From Deltaproteobacteria bacterium (GTDB lineage: Bacteria; Desulfobacterota; GWC2-55-46; DRQE01): a stretch of 13,761 nt of DNA. The translations under genes were made by a program, and so were the position numbers. This document shows, piece by piece, positions 1-8,311 of the stretch (within the stretch, counting starts at the first letter, position 1; every line of letters begins with the position of its first letter). The notes beneath the pieces are model-generated. The model ran no database searches, had not been told where the DNA came from, and saw only the letters and a program-made list of their open reading frames with translations. The stretch covers positions 1 through 13,761 of the forward strand of contig DRQE01000010.1 in assembly GCA_011371515.1 (NCBI GenBank). Direction: 5' to 3'.

Positions 1-2
1 AT

Positions 3-683
3 AATGAGAACATCTTCCGCAACTCAAACTCAGACGATTCTTCCCCCGTGGAGCTATTGCAGATAGGTGCAGAGTACATATCAGATGAGGCCCTTCCAGA
101 AATAGACGCCCAGATGATAACCATGGCAATGGAGATACTCGAAAGGCTCGGCATAGAAGAGTTCAGAATAGACATAGGCGAGATGGGTTTTGTAAAGGCT
201 ATAATGGCATCACTCGATGTGCCACAGGCAACCCTTGAACTCATAAAAGACGCCATAGCCAAGAAAGACAGCGGCACACTTAAAGAGATTACAGGAGAGC
301 ACAGAGATACCATAGGAGAGGAAAGGGAAGCACTCTTGCTGTCACTTACAGAGCTCTACGGAGATACCACTGTGGTTGACAGGGCACTTGAGTGCGTGAA
401 AGACGAAGGACTCAGAGAACATCTTCTATATGTAAAGAAAGTGGTTGATATTGTCGGCTCGAAGGGTTTTGCCGATAAGATCACCATAGACCTTGGAGAG
501 GTAAGGGGCTTTGCCTATTACACTGGTATAATATTCGAGTGTTTCTGTGGTAGAATGGGTAGCCCTGTGCTCAGCGGTGGCAGATACGACAACCTTATGG
601 CATCCTATGGTTATGATGTTAAGTCCACAGGTTTTGCCTTCGATGTGGCAGGCCTTGTTACAATACTTTCAGAAGAGGTATAG
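3..683 (+). CDS. hisZ: ATP phosphoribosyltransferase regulatory subunit HisZ (C-terminal part, 5' end outside window)
   Basis: HisZ is a catalytically inactive paralogue of histidyl-tRNA synthetase. It pairs with the short form of HisG to make and regulate the first enzyme of histidine synthesis. The frame is open from base 3, so the gene starts before the window and the GTG at 48 is probably not a real start. About 226 residues are visible, against roughly 390-420 for the family. They include the segment ELLQIGAEYI, which matches the Q-I-G-x-E strand of class II synthetase-like folds, and later GFAYYTGIIFECF and SGGRYDNL, typical of HisZ/HisS. The absence of a C-terminal anticodon-binding domain after the GGRYD motif favours HisZ over HisS. 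The stop lies 6 nt before purA, a tandem arrangement consistent with co-transcription. Confidence in HisZ over HisS is good but rests on the C-terminal part only. Confidence 0.88.
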   Translation, partial: NENIFRNSNSDDSSPVELLQIGAEYISDEALPEIDAQMITMAMEILERLGIEEFRIDIGEMGFVKAIMASLDVPQATLELIKDAIAKKDSGTLKEITGEHRDTIGEEREALLLSLTELYGDTTVVDRALECVKDEGLREHLLYVKKVVDIVGSKGFADKITIDLGEVRGFAYYTGIIFECFCGRMGSPVLSGGRYDNLMASYGYDVKSTGFAFDVAGLVTILSEEV

Positions 684-1980
<1,297 letters not shown>

Positions 1981-1982
<2 letters not shown>

Positions 1983-1986
1983 GAGG
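1981..1986 (+). promoter_or_regulatory. Shine-Dalgarno sequence that decides the folD start
   Basis: AGGAGG overlaps the purA stop codon. An in-frame GTG at 1986 would begin on its last base and so cannot be served by it. The ATG at 2001 lies 14 nt downstream, with a second weaker AGAGG at 1991-1995 only 5 nt away. Both favour 2001. Confidence 0.6.
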
Positions 1987-2000
1987 TGTCAGAGGTATAT

Positions 2001-2852
2001 ATGGCACAGATTATAGACGGTAAGGCAATAGCACTTAAGATAAGGGAAGAGCTCAAAGAGGAGGTTGAAGAGCTCGAAAAACAGGGCGTAACACCGGGGC
2101 TTGCGGTGGTGCTCGTCGGTGAGGACCCTGCCTCGAAGATATATGTGAGAAACAAGAAGAAGGCGGCTGAAAAGGCTGGGATACAATCCTTTGAACACCA
2201 TCTTCCAGAGGACACCCCTGAAGCCCAGCTTCTGGAACTTATAGAAAGGCTCAATAGAGACGATAGTGTTCATGGCATACTGGTTCAGCTTCCTTTACCA
2301 AAGCACATTGACACCACAAGGGTTATAGAGGCAATCTCTCCTGACAAAGATGTGGATGGTTTTCATCCATACAATGTGGGCAGACTTGCCACAGGCTCGC
2401 CCCTCTTCGAGCCCTGCACACCAAAGGGTATAATGGAACTTCTCAAAAGAAGCAATATAGAAGTGGCTGGCAGGGATGCCGTTGTGGTGGGCAGGTCCAA
2501 CATAGTTGGTAAGCCCGTGGCTCTGATGCTTCTTTCGCAGAATGCCACCGTTACGGTGTGTCACTCAAAGACCAGAGACATAGAGCAGAAGATTGGCGGG
2601 GCAGACATAGTCGTATGTGCCGTTGGCAGGGCTGAGTTCGTAAAGGGGGAGTGGATAAAAGAGGGTAGTGTAGTCATAGATGTGGGTATAAACAGGCTCG
2701 AAGATGGAAGACTCGTGGGAGATGTGGAGTTCGAGGAGGCAGCAAAGAGGGCATCCCACATAACCCCTGTGCCGGGTGGGGTGGGACCCATGACCATAGC
2801 CATGCTGCTTGCAAATACAGTACTTTCGGCAAAGAGGACGATTAAGGGATGA
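2001..2852 (+). CDS. folD: Bifunctional methylenetetrahydrofolate dehydrogenase / methenyltetrahydrofolate cyclohydrolase
   Basis: FolD interconverts 5,10-methylene-, methenyl- and 10-formyl-tetrahydrofolate. It supplies C1 units for purines, or in acetogens carries carbon along the methyl branch of the Wood-Ljungdahl pathway. From the ATG at 2001 the product is 283 residues, the normal length, and begins [11 protein letters not shown] as family members do. The longer GTG start at 1986 adds five unsupported residues. The catalytic region [11 protein letters not shown] (Tyr48, Lys52), [14 protein letters not shown], the Rossmann segment [15 protein letters not shown] and the C-terminal [18 protein letters not shown] are all visible. 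The stop codon overlaps the metV start (ATGA), implying translational coupling of two enzymes acting on consecutive C1 intermediates. NAD versus NADP preference cannot be read from the sequence. Confidence 0.97.
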   Translation: MAQIIDGKAIALKIREELKEEVEELEKQGVTPGLAVVLVGEDPASKIYVRNKKKAAEKAGIQSFEHHLPEDTPEAQLLELIERLNRDDSVHGILVQLPLPKHIDTTRVIEAISPDKDVDGFHPYNVGRLATGSPLFEPCTPKGIMELLKRSNIEVAGRDAVVVGRSNIVGKPVALMLLSQNATVTVCHSKTRDIEQKIGGADIVVCAVGRAEFVKGEWIKEGSVVIDVGINRLEDGRLVGDVEFEEAAKRASHITPVPGGVGPMTIAMLLANTVLSAKRTIKG

Positions 2853-3496
2853 TTATCACAAAAAAGAAAAACCCCGAGGATGTGTTGAAAAGCCTTGAGG
2901 GCTTTCAGAACATATATCTTTTCGGTTGCAACTCCTGTGCCCAGCAGTGTAAAACAGGCGGCAGGGAAGAGCTCGATGAGATGGAAGCCCTTCTAAAAGA
3001 GAAGGGCTTCAGTGTGTGTGGCTCTGCCCTTGTGGACGAGACATGCTACAGGCAGCTTATATTAAAAACCCTCAGGCAGGATGGAGGAGCAAAAGATGCC
3101 GATGCATTTCTGGTGCTTTCCTGTGGGGCAGGGGTAAAGACCGTTTCAGACTGTGTGGCTGAAGAGGTGCCGGTCCTTCCGGCACTGGATACCATCTTTC
3201 TTGCAAGTGTTGAGCGGGTGGGAAGATTCTTCGAGGGATGCTCCCTGTGTGGTGAATGTGTGCTCGACAGGACTGCCGGTATATGCCCGCATACGGAGTG
3301 TCCGAAGGGGTTGCTTAACGGACCCTGTGGTGGCATGCATGATGGCATGTGCGAGGTCAACCCAGAGAGCGAGTGTGCATGGGCACGGATATACGAAAGG
3401 CTTAAAAAACAGGGTAGAACAGGTGTCATGAGAGAGTATATGCCACCAAAGGACAACTCTGTGAGGATACAGCCAAGAAGGCTTCTTTTGAGATAG
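2849..3496 (+). CDS. metV: MetV-like zinc/iron-sulfur subunit of methylenetetrahydrofolate reductase
   Basis: This protein resembles MetV, the small cysteine-rich partner of the flavoprotein MetF in acetogens, where the pair reduces methylene- to methyl-tetrahydrofolate. The C-terminal half carries the signature of the MTHFR C-terminal-like family (Pfam PF12225 by recall): [10 protein letters not shown] at 131-140, [17 protein letters not shown] at 146-162, then [13 protein letters not shown] and [10 protein letters not shown]-terminal cysteines Cys27, Cys30 and Cys34 (CNSCAQQC) plus Cys57, Cys66 and Cys92 suggest a second metal or cluster site. The 215-residue length is normal. The start overlaps the folD stop by 4 nt. 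No metF follows; the next gene is acuC, which is unusual. The protein may work with an unlinked MetF or another electron-transfer partner. Family assignment is confident; the exact role in this organism is inferred. Confidence 0.88.
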   Translation: MIITKKKNPEDVLKSLEGFQNIYLFGCNSCAQQCKTGGREELDEMEALLKEKGFSVCGSALVDETCYRQLILKTLRQDGGAKDADAFLVLSCGAGVKTVSDCVAEEVPVLPALDTIFLASVERVGRFFEGCSLCGECVLDRTAGICPHTECPKGLLNGPCGGMHDGMCEVNPESECAWARIYERLKKQGRTGVMREYMPPKDNSVRIQPRRLLLR

Positions 3497-3502
3497 ACGC
3501 CT

Positions 3503-4675
3503 ATGGGCTACATGGACAAATACATAAGGTTTCTCACCAAGTACATAAAGCTAAATTCCTATTCATGTTGCCAGCCGAAAGAGCGCAGGATAAAGCAGGA
3601 CCTTGAGAAGCTGAACCTTTTCGTCTATACCGACAGGCTCGGCTCTTTCAGCTATGGTTATGACCATCCGATGAGGCCCGCAAGATTGAGGCTCACCTAC
3701 GAGCAGGTTAAAAGATACGGGCTCATAGAGGAGGAAAACCTCATAGAGCCGAGGGAGCCAACCGAAAAGGAGCTTCTCTGGTTCCACACAGAGGACTATC
3801 TGGAAACGCTTAAGAAAGCCGACAGTGGCATACTGCCAGAGGATGCCGCAAGGTACGGGCTTGGTATGGGAGACAATCCTGTATTCAAAGGAGTCTTTCA
3901 GTGGTCTCTTCTTACGGTGGGTGGCTCTCTGCTTGCAGCCGAGTTCGTCTCTTCTGGAAAGAGTGATGTTGCCTTCAATATATCCGGTGGGCTGCACCAT
4001 GCAATGCCATCAAGGGCAAGCGGGTTCTGTTATCTCAACGACCCTGCCATAGCCATACACTATCTTTTAAGACAGGGTAAGAGGGTTGCCTATGTGGACA
4101 TAGATGCCCACCACGGTGACGGTGTGGAGCATGCTTTCTACAGAGACGACAGGGTGCTCACCATATCCATACATGAAGACCCCACATATCTTTTCCCCGG
4201 AACAGGTTTCCCGCACCAGATGGGTGAGGAAGCAGGCCGTGGCTTTGCCATAAATGTGCCCGTGCCACCGGGTGCAACGGATGTGGTGTTCCTCAAGGCA
4301 TTTGAGGAGATAGTGCCCCCATTCATCGAGGCATTCGAGCCCGACATATTGGTTACCCAGCTTGGTGTGGATACCCTCAGGGGAGACCCCATAACACACC
4401 TTGAGCTCACCACCTATGGCTTTGAGACCATGGTGAGATGGTTCAAGATGGCAGGCATACCGTGGGTTGCCCTTGGTGGCGGTGGGTACAATGTGGAGCA
4501 TGTGGCAAATGCTTGGGCAATGGCATGGGCTATAATGAACGATATGGATGTGCCCGATGAATTGAGAGACGAACCCCTTGAAAGAGAGCCTTCAGAGAAA
4601 CACCTTGAAGAGGTCGAAAAAACGGTTACCTTTTTAAAGGAGAACGCTCTGCCACTCGTAAAAAAGAAAGGATAG
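3503..4675 (+). CDS. acuC: AcuC-like histone deacetylase family protein (acetoin utilisation / protein deacetylase)
   Basis: This is a zinc-dependent deacetylase of the class I/II HDAC fold. Bacterial AcuC removes acetyl groups from lysines, notably activating acetyl-CoA synthetase, so it would link acetyl-CoA status to the C1 and alanine genes around it. The active site is complete: His165-His166 in GGLHHAM, Asp201 and His203 in VDIDAHHGDGVE as zinc ligands, Asp290 in QLGVDTLRGDP as third ligand, and Tyr329 in GGGGYN. HDAC homology starts near residue 38 (LFVYTDRLGSF). The first 37 residues are an extra lysine-rich segment with two adjacent cysteines (Cys22-Cys23). No alternative ATG, GTG or TTG exists between Met4 and the domain. 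No clear ribosome-binding site precedes 3503; the gene is in the same frame as metV, 6 nt after its TAG. Confidence is high for the fold, moderate for substrate. Confidence 0.9.
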   Translation: MGYMDKYIRFLTKYIKLNSYSCCQPKERRIKQDLEKLNLFVYTDRLGSFSYGYDHPMRPARLRLTYEQVKRYGLIEEENLIEPREPTEKELLWFHTEDYLETLKKADSGILPEDAARYGLGMGDNPVFKGVFQWSLLTVGGSLLAAEFVSSGKSDVAFNISGGLHHAMPSRASGFCYLNDPAIAIHYLLRQGKRVAYVDIDAHHGDGVEHAFYRDDRVLTISIHEDPTYLFPGTGFPHQMGEEAGRGFAINVPVPPGATDVVFLKAFEEIVPPFIEAFEPDILVTQLGVDTLRGDPITHLELTTYGFETMVRWFKMAGIPWVALGGGGYNVEHVANAWAMAWAIMNDMDVPDELRDEPLEREPSEKHLEEVEKTVTFLKENALPLVKKKG

Positions 4676-4677
4676 TT

Positions 4678-5787
4678 ATGATAATAGGTGTTCCAAAGGA
4701 GATAAAAGAGGCTGAAGCAAGGGTGGCAATGGTGCCGTCAGGGGTGCAGGCACTTACAGAGAGGGGCCACACCGTGCTCGTTGAAAAGGGTGCCGGAGAG
4801 GGTAGCGGCATACCCGACGATGAGTACATCAGGGCAGGTGCCACCATAGTAGAGGATGCAGAGGGGGTCTATTCACGGGCAGAGCTTATAGTCAAGGTAA
4901 AGGAACCGCTTGAGAAAGAATATCCTCTCTTGAAAGAGGGCACAACCCTTTTCACCTTCCTTCATCTTGCAACCAAGAGGGAGCTTGCCAGAACCCTCAT
5001 ACAGAAAAAGATTACGGCCATAGGCTATGAGACCGTTGAGACCCCGCAGGGGCTACCCATACTTAAACCCATGAGCGAGATAGCAGGAAGGCTTTCCGTG
5101 TTGCTTGCAAGCTATTTCATGCAGAAGCACATGGGAGGCAGAGGGCTTCTTATAAGTGGTGTGCCGGGGGTGGAAAGGGCAAAGCTCGTTGTAATAGGGG
5201 CAGGCACGGTGGGACTGAATGCCGTAAGGGCTGCTGTGGGGCTCTATGGTGACGTAACAGTGCTCGATGTGGATGTGGAAAGGTTGAGGACACTGGATAC
5301 CTTATTCTCCGGGCGCATTACAACGCTCGTCTCAAACAGTTACAATGTGGAACGGGCTGTAAGAGATAGCGATATACTCGTTGGTGCCGTGCACATACCG
5401 GGCATGAAGACCCCACGGATAGTTACGGAAGACATGGTTAAAACCATGAAGAAGGGTAGTATCATAATAGATGTTGCCGTGGATCAGGGCGGTTGTGTCG
5501 AGACCATAAGGCCCACCACCCACAGAGAGCCTGTATACGAGTTGCACGGCATACTTCATTACGGTGTTACAAACATACCCGGGGCTGTGCCCAGAAGCTC
5601 CACATTTGCACTTACCAATGTTACACTTCCCTACATACAGACCATTGCAGAAAGTGGCACCGAAGAGGCGATAAGAACAAGCCACTCCCTGCGCAGGGGT
5701 GTCAACACCATGGCAGGGTTTATAACACATCCAAATGTTGCAAAGGCACTGGGCATGGAATATCGCTCGGTGGATGATATAGGTTAA
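4678..5787 (+). CDS. ald: Alanine dehydrogenase
   Basis: The enzyme reversibly deaminates L-alanine to pyruvate and ammonia with NAD. In anaerobes it can feed alanine into pyruvate or make alanine as an electron sink. The 369-residue protein matches the family length. The N-terminus MIIGVPKEIKEAEARVAMVP holds substrate Arg15. Lys75 lies in VKVKEP, His96 in FTFLHLA and Asp269 in DVAVDQGG, the expected catalytic residues. The NAD-binding Rossmann glycines are GAGTVG at 174-179, followed by the acidic VTVLDVD. ATG 4678 is preceded by AAAGGA at 4667-4672, 5 nt away, and starts 2 nt after the acuC stop. The gene appears intact. Confidence 0.97.
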   Translation: MIIGVPKEIKEAEARVAMVPSGVQALTERGHTVLVEKGAGEGSGIPDDEYIRAGATIVEDAEGVYSRAELIVKVKEPLEKEYPLLKEGTTLFTFLHLATKRELARTLIQKKITAIGYETVETPQGLPILKPMSEIAGRLSVLLASYFMQKHMGGRGLLISGVPGVERAKLVVIGAGTVGLNAVRAAVGLYGDVTVLDVDVERLRTLDTLFSGRITTLVSNSYNVERAVRDSDILVGAVHIPGMKTPRIVTEDMVKTMKKGSIIIDVAVDQGGCVETIRPTTHREPVYELHGILHYGVTNIPGAVPRSSTFALTNVTLPYIQTIAESGTEEAIRTSHSLRRGVNTMAGFITHPNVAKALGMEYRSVDDIG

Positions 5788-5805
5788 GGAAAGATGTAAC
5801 CCAAA

Positions 5806-6870
5806 ATGGCTATGATGTCTGGAAGTCTTAGAAATGGTCTTCTGGCTCTGGTGCTTCTTGCCTTACTGGGTGGATGTATGCCCGCACTTGAGGTGCCAGA
5901 GGTGGAAAAGGGCGCCCTCTACGAGGAAGCCCAGAGGCAGCGTGAGCTGGCATTCTCCATATACATAAAGCGTGAGGAGAGGTTGTGGAATGTGGCTCTT
6001 CCGTTGTTGAGGGCAGCGAGCATGTTCTGTGACAAACACAGGGGCTATTCCTACGGGCTGGTTATACACGATGTAGACTCATACGGAGATGAGTACCGTC
6101 AGATTGCAAGAAGATATTTTTCCATCTACGATGATGGCATCTATGTAAGATACGTGCACCCCGACCTTCCGGCAGGAAGAATGGGGCTTCAGGCAGGAGA
6201 CCGCATACTCTCTGTAAACGGCATATCTACAGAGGGTATGAGTATTAAAGAGGTTGGCTCTATAATAAAGAACTCTTCCAAGAGGTTGAGCCTTACGGTA
6301 AGAAGGGATACCCACATAGAAGAGTTCGAACTCCTGCCAGACAGTGTGTGTAACTACGACATAAGGCTTGTGGTGCACGATGCGGTCAATGCCTTTGCAG
6401 ATGGAAAGAATGTTACCATAACCACGGGCATGATACGCTTTGCAGAGAGTGATCAGGAGCTTGCCCTCGTTCTGGGTCACGAGATTGCCCACAATGTGCT
6501 TGGGCATGTGCTCAAAACACAGGGCAACATTCTCGTTGGAACACTTTTCGACATACTCATAGAGTCAACCACAGGGGTCTCCACAGAGGGTCTCTTTGCA
6601 GAACTCGGCGCAGAGATGTACAGCCAAGAGTTTGAGGCAGAGGCAGACTACATGGGCCTCTACATAGTGGCAAGGGCAGGCTACGAGATAAAAGACGCCC
6701 ATTACTTCTGGCGAAGGATGGCGGTAGAACACCCAGCCTCAATAAAGACGAACTTTTCCGCAACCCATCCATCCACCCCACAGAGGTTCATAGCCCTTGA
6801 GAACACTATAAAAGAAATAGAGGAGAAAAAGAAAAGGGGCGCGCCCCTTGTTCCTGAAAAGAGAAGGTAG
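5806..6870 (+). CDS. M48-family zinc metalloprotease lipoprotein with a PDZ domain
   Basis: This is a predicted envelope protease. The N-terminus has a hydrophobic signal (about 11-21, GLLALVLLALL) ending in a lipobox-like LGGC with Cys24, so it should be lipid-anchored. A PDZ domain is visible at roughly 110-178: the binding strand, then GRMGLQAGDRILSVNGIST, and IKEVGSIIKN. The peptidase follows: TITTGMI, HEIAH at 225-229 (zinc His225 and His229, Glu226), the third ligand Glu277 in EFEAEAD, and THPSTPQR near 320-327. It resembles LoiP/BepA-type M48 proteases that tend the outer membrane, but having PDZ ahead of the catalytic domain is less usual. Start choice among ATG 5806, 5812 and 5815 is uncertain; AAGGAAAG lies at 5786-5793. 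The gene is 18 nt after ald and is the last + gene before the convergent transporter. Confidence 0.88.
   Translation: MAMMSGSLRNGLLALVLLALLGGCMPALEVPEVEKGALYEEAQRQRELAFSIYIKREERLWNVALPLLRAASMFCDKHRGYSYGLVIHDVDSYGDEYRQIARRYFSIYDDGIYVRYVHPDLPAGRMGLQAGDRILSVNGISTEGMSIKEVGSIIKNSSKRLSLTVRRDTHIEEFELLPDSVCNYDIRLVVHDAVNAFADGKNVTITTGMIRFAESDQELALVLGHEIAHNVLGHVLKTQGNILVGTLFDILIESTTGVSTEGLFAELGAEMYSQEFEAEADYMGLYIVARAGYEIKDAHYFWRRMAVEHPASIKTNFSATHPSTPQRFIALENTIKEIEEKKKRGAPLVPEKRR
6834..6849. repeat. 16-nt perfect GC-rich palindrome near the 3' end of the M48 gene
   Basis: AAGGGGCGCGCCCCTT reads the same on both strands. As RNA it could form a 6-bp stem with a CGCG loop. It ends about 20 nt before the protease stop and has no T tract, so it is not a classical terminator by itself. 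It lies in coding sequence and may be chance. Confidence 0.5.
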
Positions 6871-6920
6871 TCGGGCTGACCATAGGGGTGCACAGGCTAT
6901 CTTCAGGACAACGAGAGAGC

Positions 6921-6943
6921 AGGCAAAGGTGTTCGCCTTTTTT
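6921..6943 (+). terminator. Weak rho-independent terminator candidate after the first operon
   Basis: AGGC (6921-6924) can pair with GCCT (6935-6938), or AAAGG (6925-6929) with CCTTT (6936-6940), followed by a short T run to 6943. Both stems are only 4-5 bp. The position, in the convergent gap between the protease and transporter, suits a + strand terminator. The T run includes the first two bases of the transporter stop codon site. Confidence 0.4.
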
Positions 6944-8141
6944 ATATGAGTATGCCTGCGATGGTTGCCGTCATGAACCCTGCCATGGTGCCTGCAAGAA
7001 GGGCTTTGAGCCCGAGGCGGGATACCTCTTTCTTCCTTTCTGGCACGAGCCCACCGATACCTCCTATAAGGATGGCAAGGCTTCCGAAGTTGGCAAAGCT
7101 ACAGAGGGCATAGGTGGCTATTACCACCGAACGAGGGCTTAAGGTGCCATCCTGTATGTAGCCCTGAAGCATCTGATAAGAGATGAATTCGTTGAATATG
7201 ACCTTTATGCCAAGAAGCCTGCCAACCTCTATAGAGTCCTGCAGGGGTACACCCATTATTATTGCCACAGGAGAGAAGAGGTAGCCCGTTATCTCCCCAA
7301 AGGATGTGCCAAGCTGATTAAGGAGGCTATCGAGCATACCTATTACAGACACGAAGGCAATGAGCATGGCACCTATGGTTATGGCAAGTTTCACCCCTTC
7401 CTGAGCGCCTGTTGCAAGAGCCTCTATTGTGTTCACATCGTCGCTTTTAAGCTCCACACTGGTGAGCTCATCGGTTGTCTTCCCTGAGCTTTCGGGCACA
7501 AGGAGTTTTGCCATCACAATACTTGCAGGCGCACTCATAACAGATGCAGCAAGAAGGTGTCCTGCGTCTGCACCGAAGCTCACATAGGCAGCCATCACAC
7601 TTCCTGCAATGGTTGCCATAAAGCCTGTCATAAGGCAGAAGAGCTCAGAGCGTGTCATCCGCTGTATGTAGTGCTTTACCCCTGTTATTGCCTCTATACC
7701 CATGAAGACGAAGGCACTGGACATGAAGGCCTCTATACCTGTTGCCCCCATAGTCCTGCGCATGACCCATGCCATAGCCCTTATTATCGCCTGTAGTATG
7801 CCGTAATAGTAGAGAACCCCCATAAGGGCAGACACAAATATTATCGTGGGCAGCACCTTGAATGCCACAACTGCACCCATCGAAAAGTCTGTGGTAAGTT
7901 TGCCGAAAAGAAAGGAGGCACCCACATCGGTAAAGTTGAGAATACCAGTCATAACCACCCTTGCCCCCTCGAAGACGGGATAACCCACAGGGGTCTTGAG
8001 TATCAAAAGGGCAAAGATAAACTGTAGAGCAAGCCCCCAGAGGACAAGCCTTATGTTTATGGCTCTCCTGTTTTCAGACAGAAGCACCCCTATTGCTATG
8101 AACACAAGAAGCCCTGAAAGGCTCAGAATCTTTTCCAGCAT
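6942..8141 (-). CDS. nupC: Concentrative nucleoside transporter (NupC/CNT family)
   Basis: This inner-membrane symporter imports nucleosides with H+ or Na+. From ATG at 8141 it is 399 residues, the usual CNT length. Many hydrophobic segments are visible, starting at LSGLLVFIAIGVLLSENRR. The CNT signature appears as GIKVIFNEFISYQML, with FSMGAVVAFKVLPTIIFVSALMG, GVKHYIQRM and GFMATIAGSVMAAY (gate and nucleobase-binding regions) before it. An in-frame TTG at 8210 would add 23 residues, but it coincides with a TTGACA -35 box, so 8141 is preferred. Only a modest GAAGGG lies upstream of it. The gene stands alone, convergent with the first operon and divergent from the ligase operon. It would salvage nucleosides, complementing purA loosely. 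Which nucleosides it carries cannot be told. Confidence 0.93.
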   Translation of the reverse strand: MLEKILSLSGLLVFIAIGVLLSENRRAINIRLVLWGLALQFIFALLILKTPVGYPVFEGARVVMTGILNFTDVGASFLFGKLTTDFSMGAVVAFKVLPTIIFVSALMGVLYYYGILQAIIRAMAWVMRRTMGATGIEAFMSSAFVFMGIEAITGVKHYIQRMTRSELFCLMTGFMATIAGSVMAAYVSFGADAGHLLAASVMSAPASIVMAKLLVPESSGKTTDELTSVELKSDDVNTIEALATGAQEGVKLAITIGAMLIAFVSVIGMLDSLLNQLGTSFGEITGYLFSPVAIIMGVPLQDSIEVGRLLGIKVIFNEFISYQMLQGYIQDGTLSPRSVVIATYALCSFANFGSLAILIGGIGGLVPERKKEVSRLGLKALLAGTMAGFMTATIAGILI

Positions 8142-8180
8142 ATAGAGAAAGACCCTTCGGTGGCTTGAAAGCGTTAAAGG

Positions 8181-8210
8181 ATGATAATACGGCACAGAGC
8201 CCTGTGTCAA
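8181..8210 (-). promoter_or_regulatory. Sigma70-like promoter for nupC
   Basis: On the - strand TTGACA (8210-8205) is a perfect -35 box. TATCAT (8186-8181, 18-nt spacer) or TATTAT (8189-8184, 15-nt spacer) would serve as -10, each 5 of 6 to consensus. Transcription would start near 8174, about 33 nt before the ATG at 8141. Confidence 0.65.
8193..8206. promoter_or_regulatory. Small palindrome inside the nupC promoter (operator candidate)
   Basis: CACAG (8193-8197) and CTGTG (8202-8206) form an inverted repeat with a 4-nt centre. It sits between the -35 and -10 boxes, a typical repressor position. The arms are only 5 bp, so chance is possible. Confidence 0.3.
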
Positions 8211-8220
8211 GGGGGCGGGG

Positions 8221-8249
8221 TTTTCGGCTGTGGAGGATTCTGGTATAAT
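8221..8249 (+). promoter_or_regulatory. Extended -10 promoter for the ligase-GGT-M20-cutA operon
   Basis: TGGTATAAT (8241-8249) is a perfect extended -10 element on the + strand. The -35 position (TTTTCG at 8221-8226, 17-nt spacer) is poor, as is allowed for extended -10 promoters. Transcription would start near 8256, leaving a leader of about 56 nt before ATG 8312. No riboswitch-like structure was evident in the leader. Confidence 0.6.
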
Positions 8250-8311
8250 CAGAGTGAATGTAGGGTTTGATTTATCCAGCAGATGATGTTATCTTTATAT
8301 CAACCGTTCTT

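Noticed and set aside
1986..2000. GTG 1986 as an upstream start for folD
   Set aside because: It overlaps the only strong AGGAGG, so that site could not serve it; family members begin at MAQIIDGK.
8142..8210. TTG 8210 as start of nupC
   Set aside because: It coincides with the TTGACA -35 box and would add 23 residues without family support.
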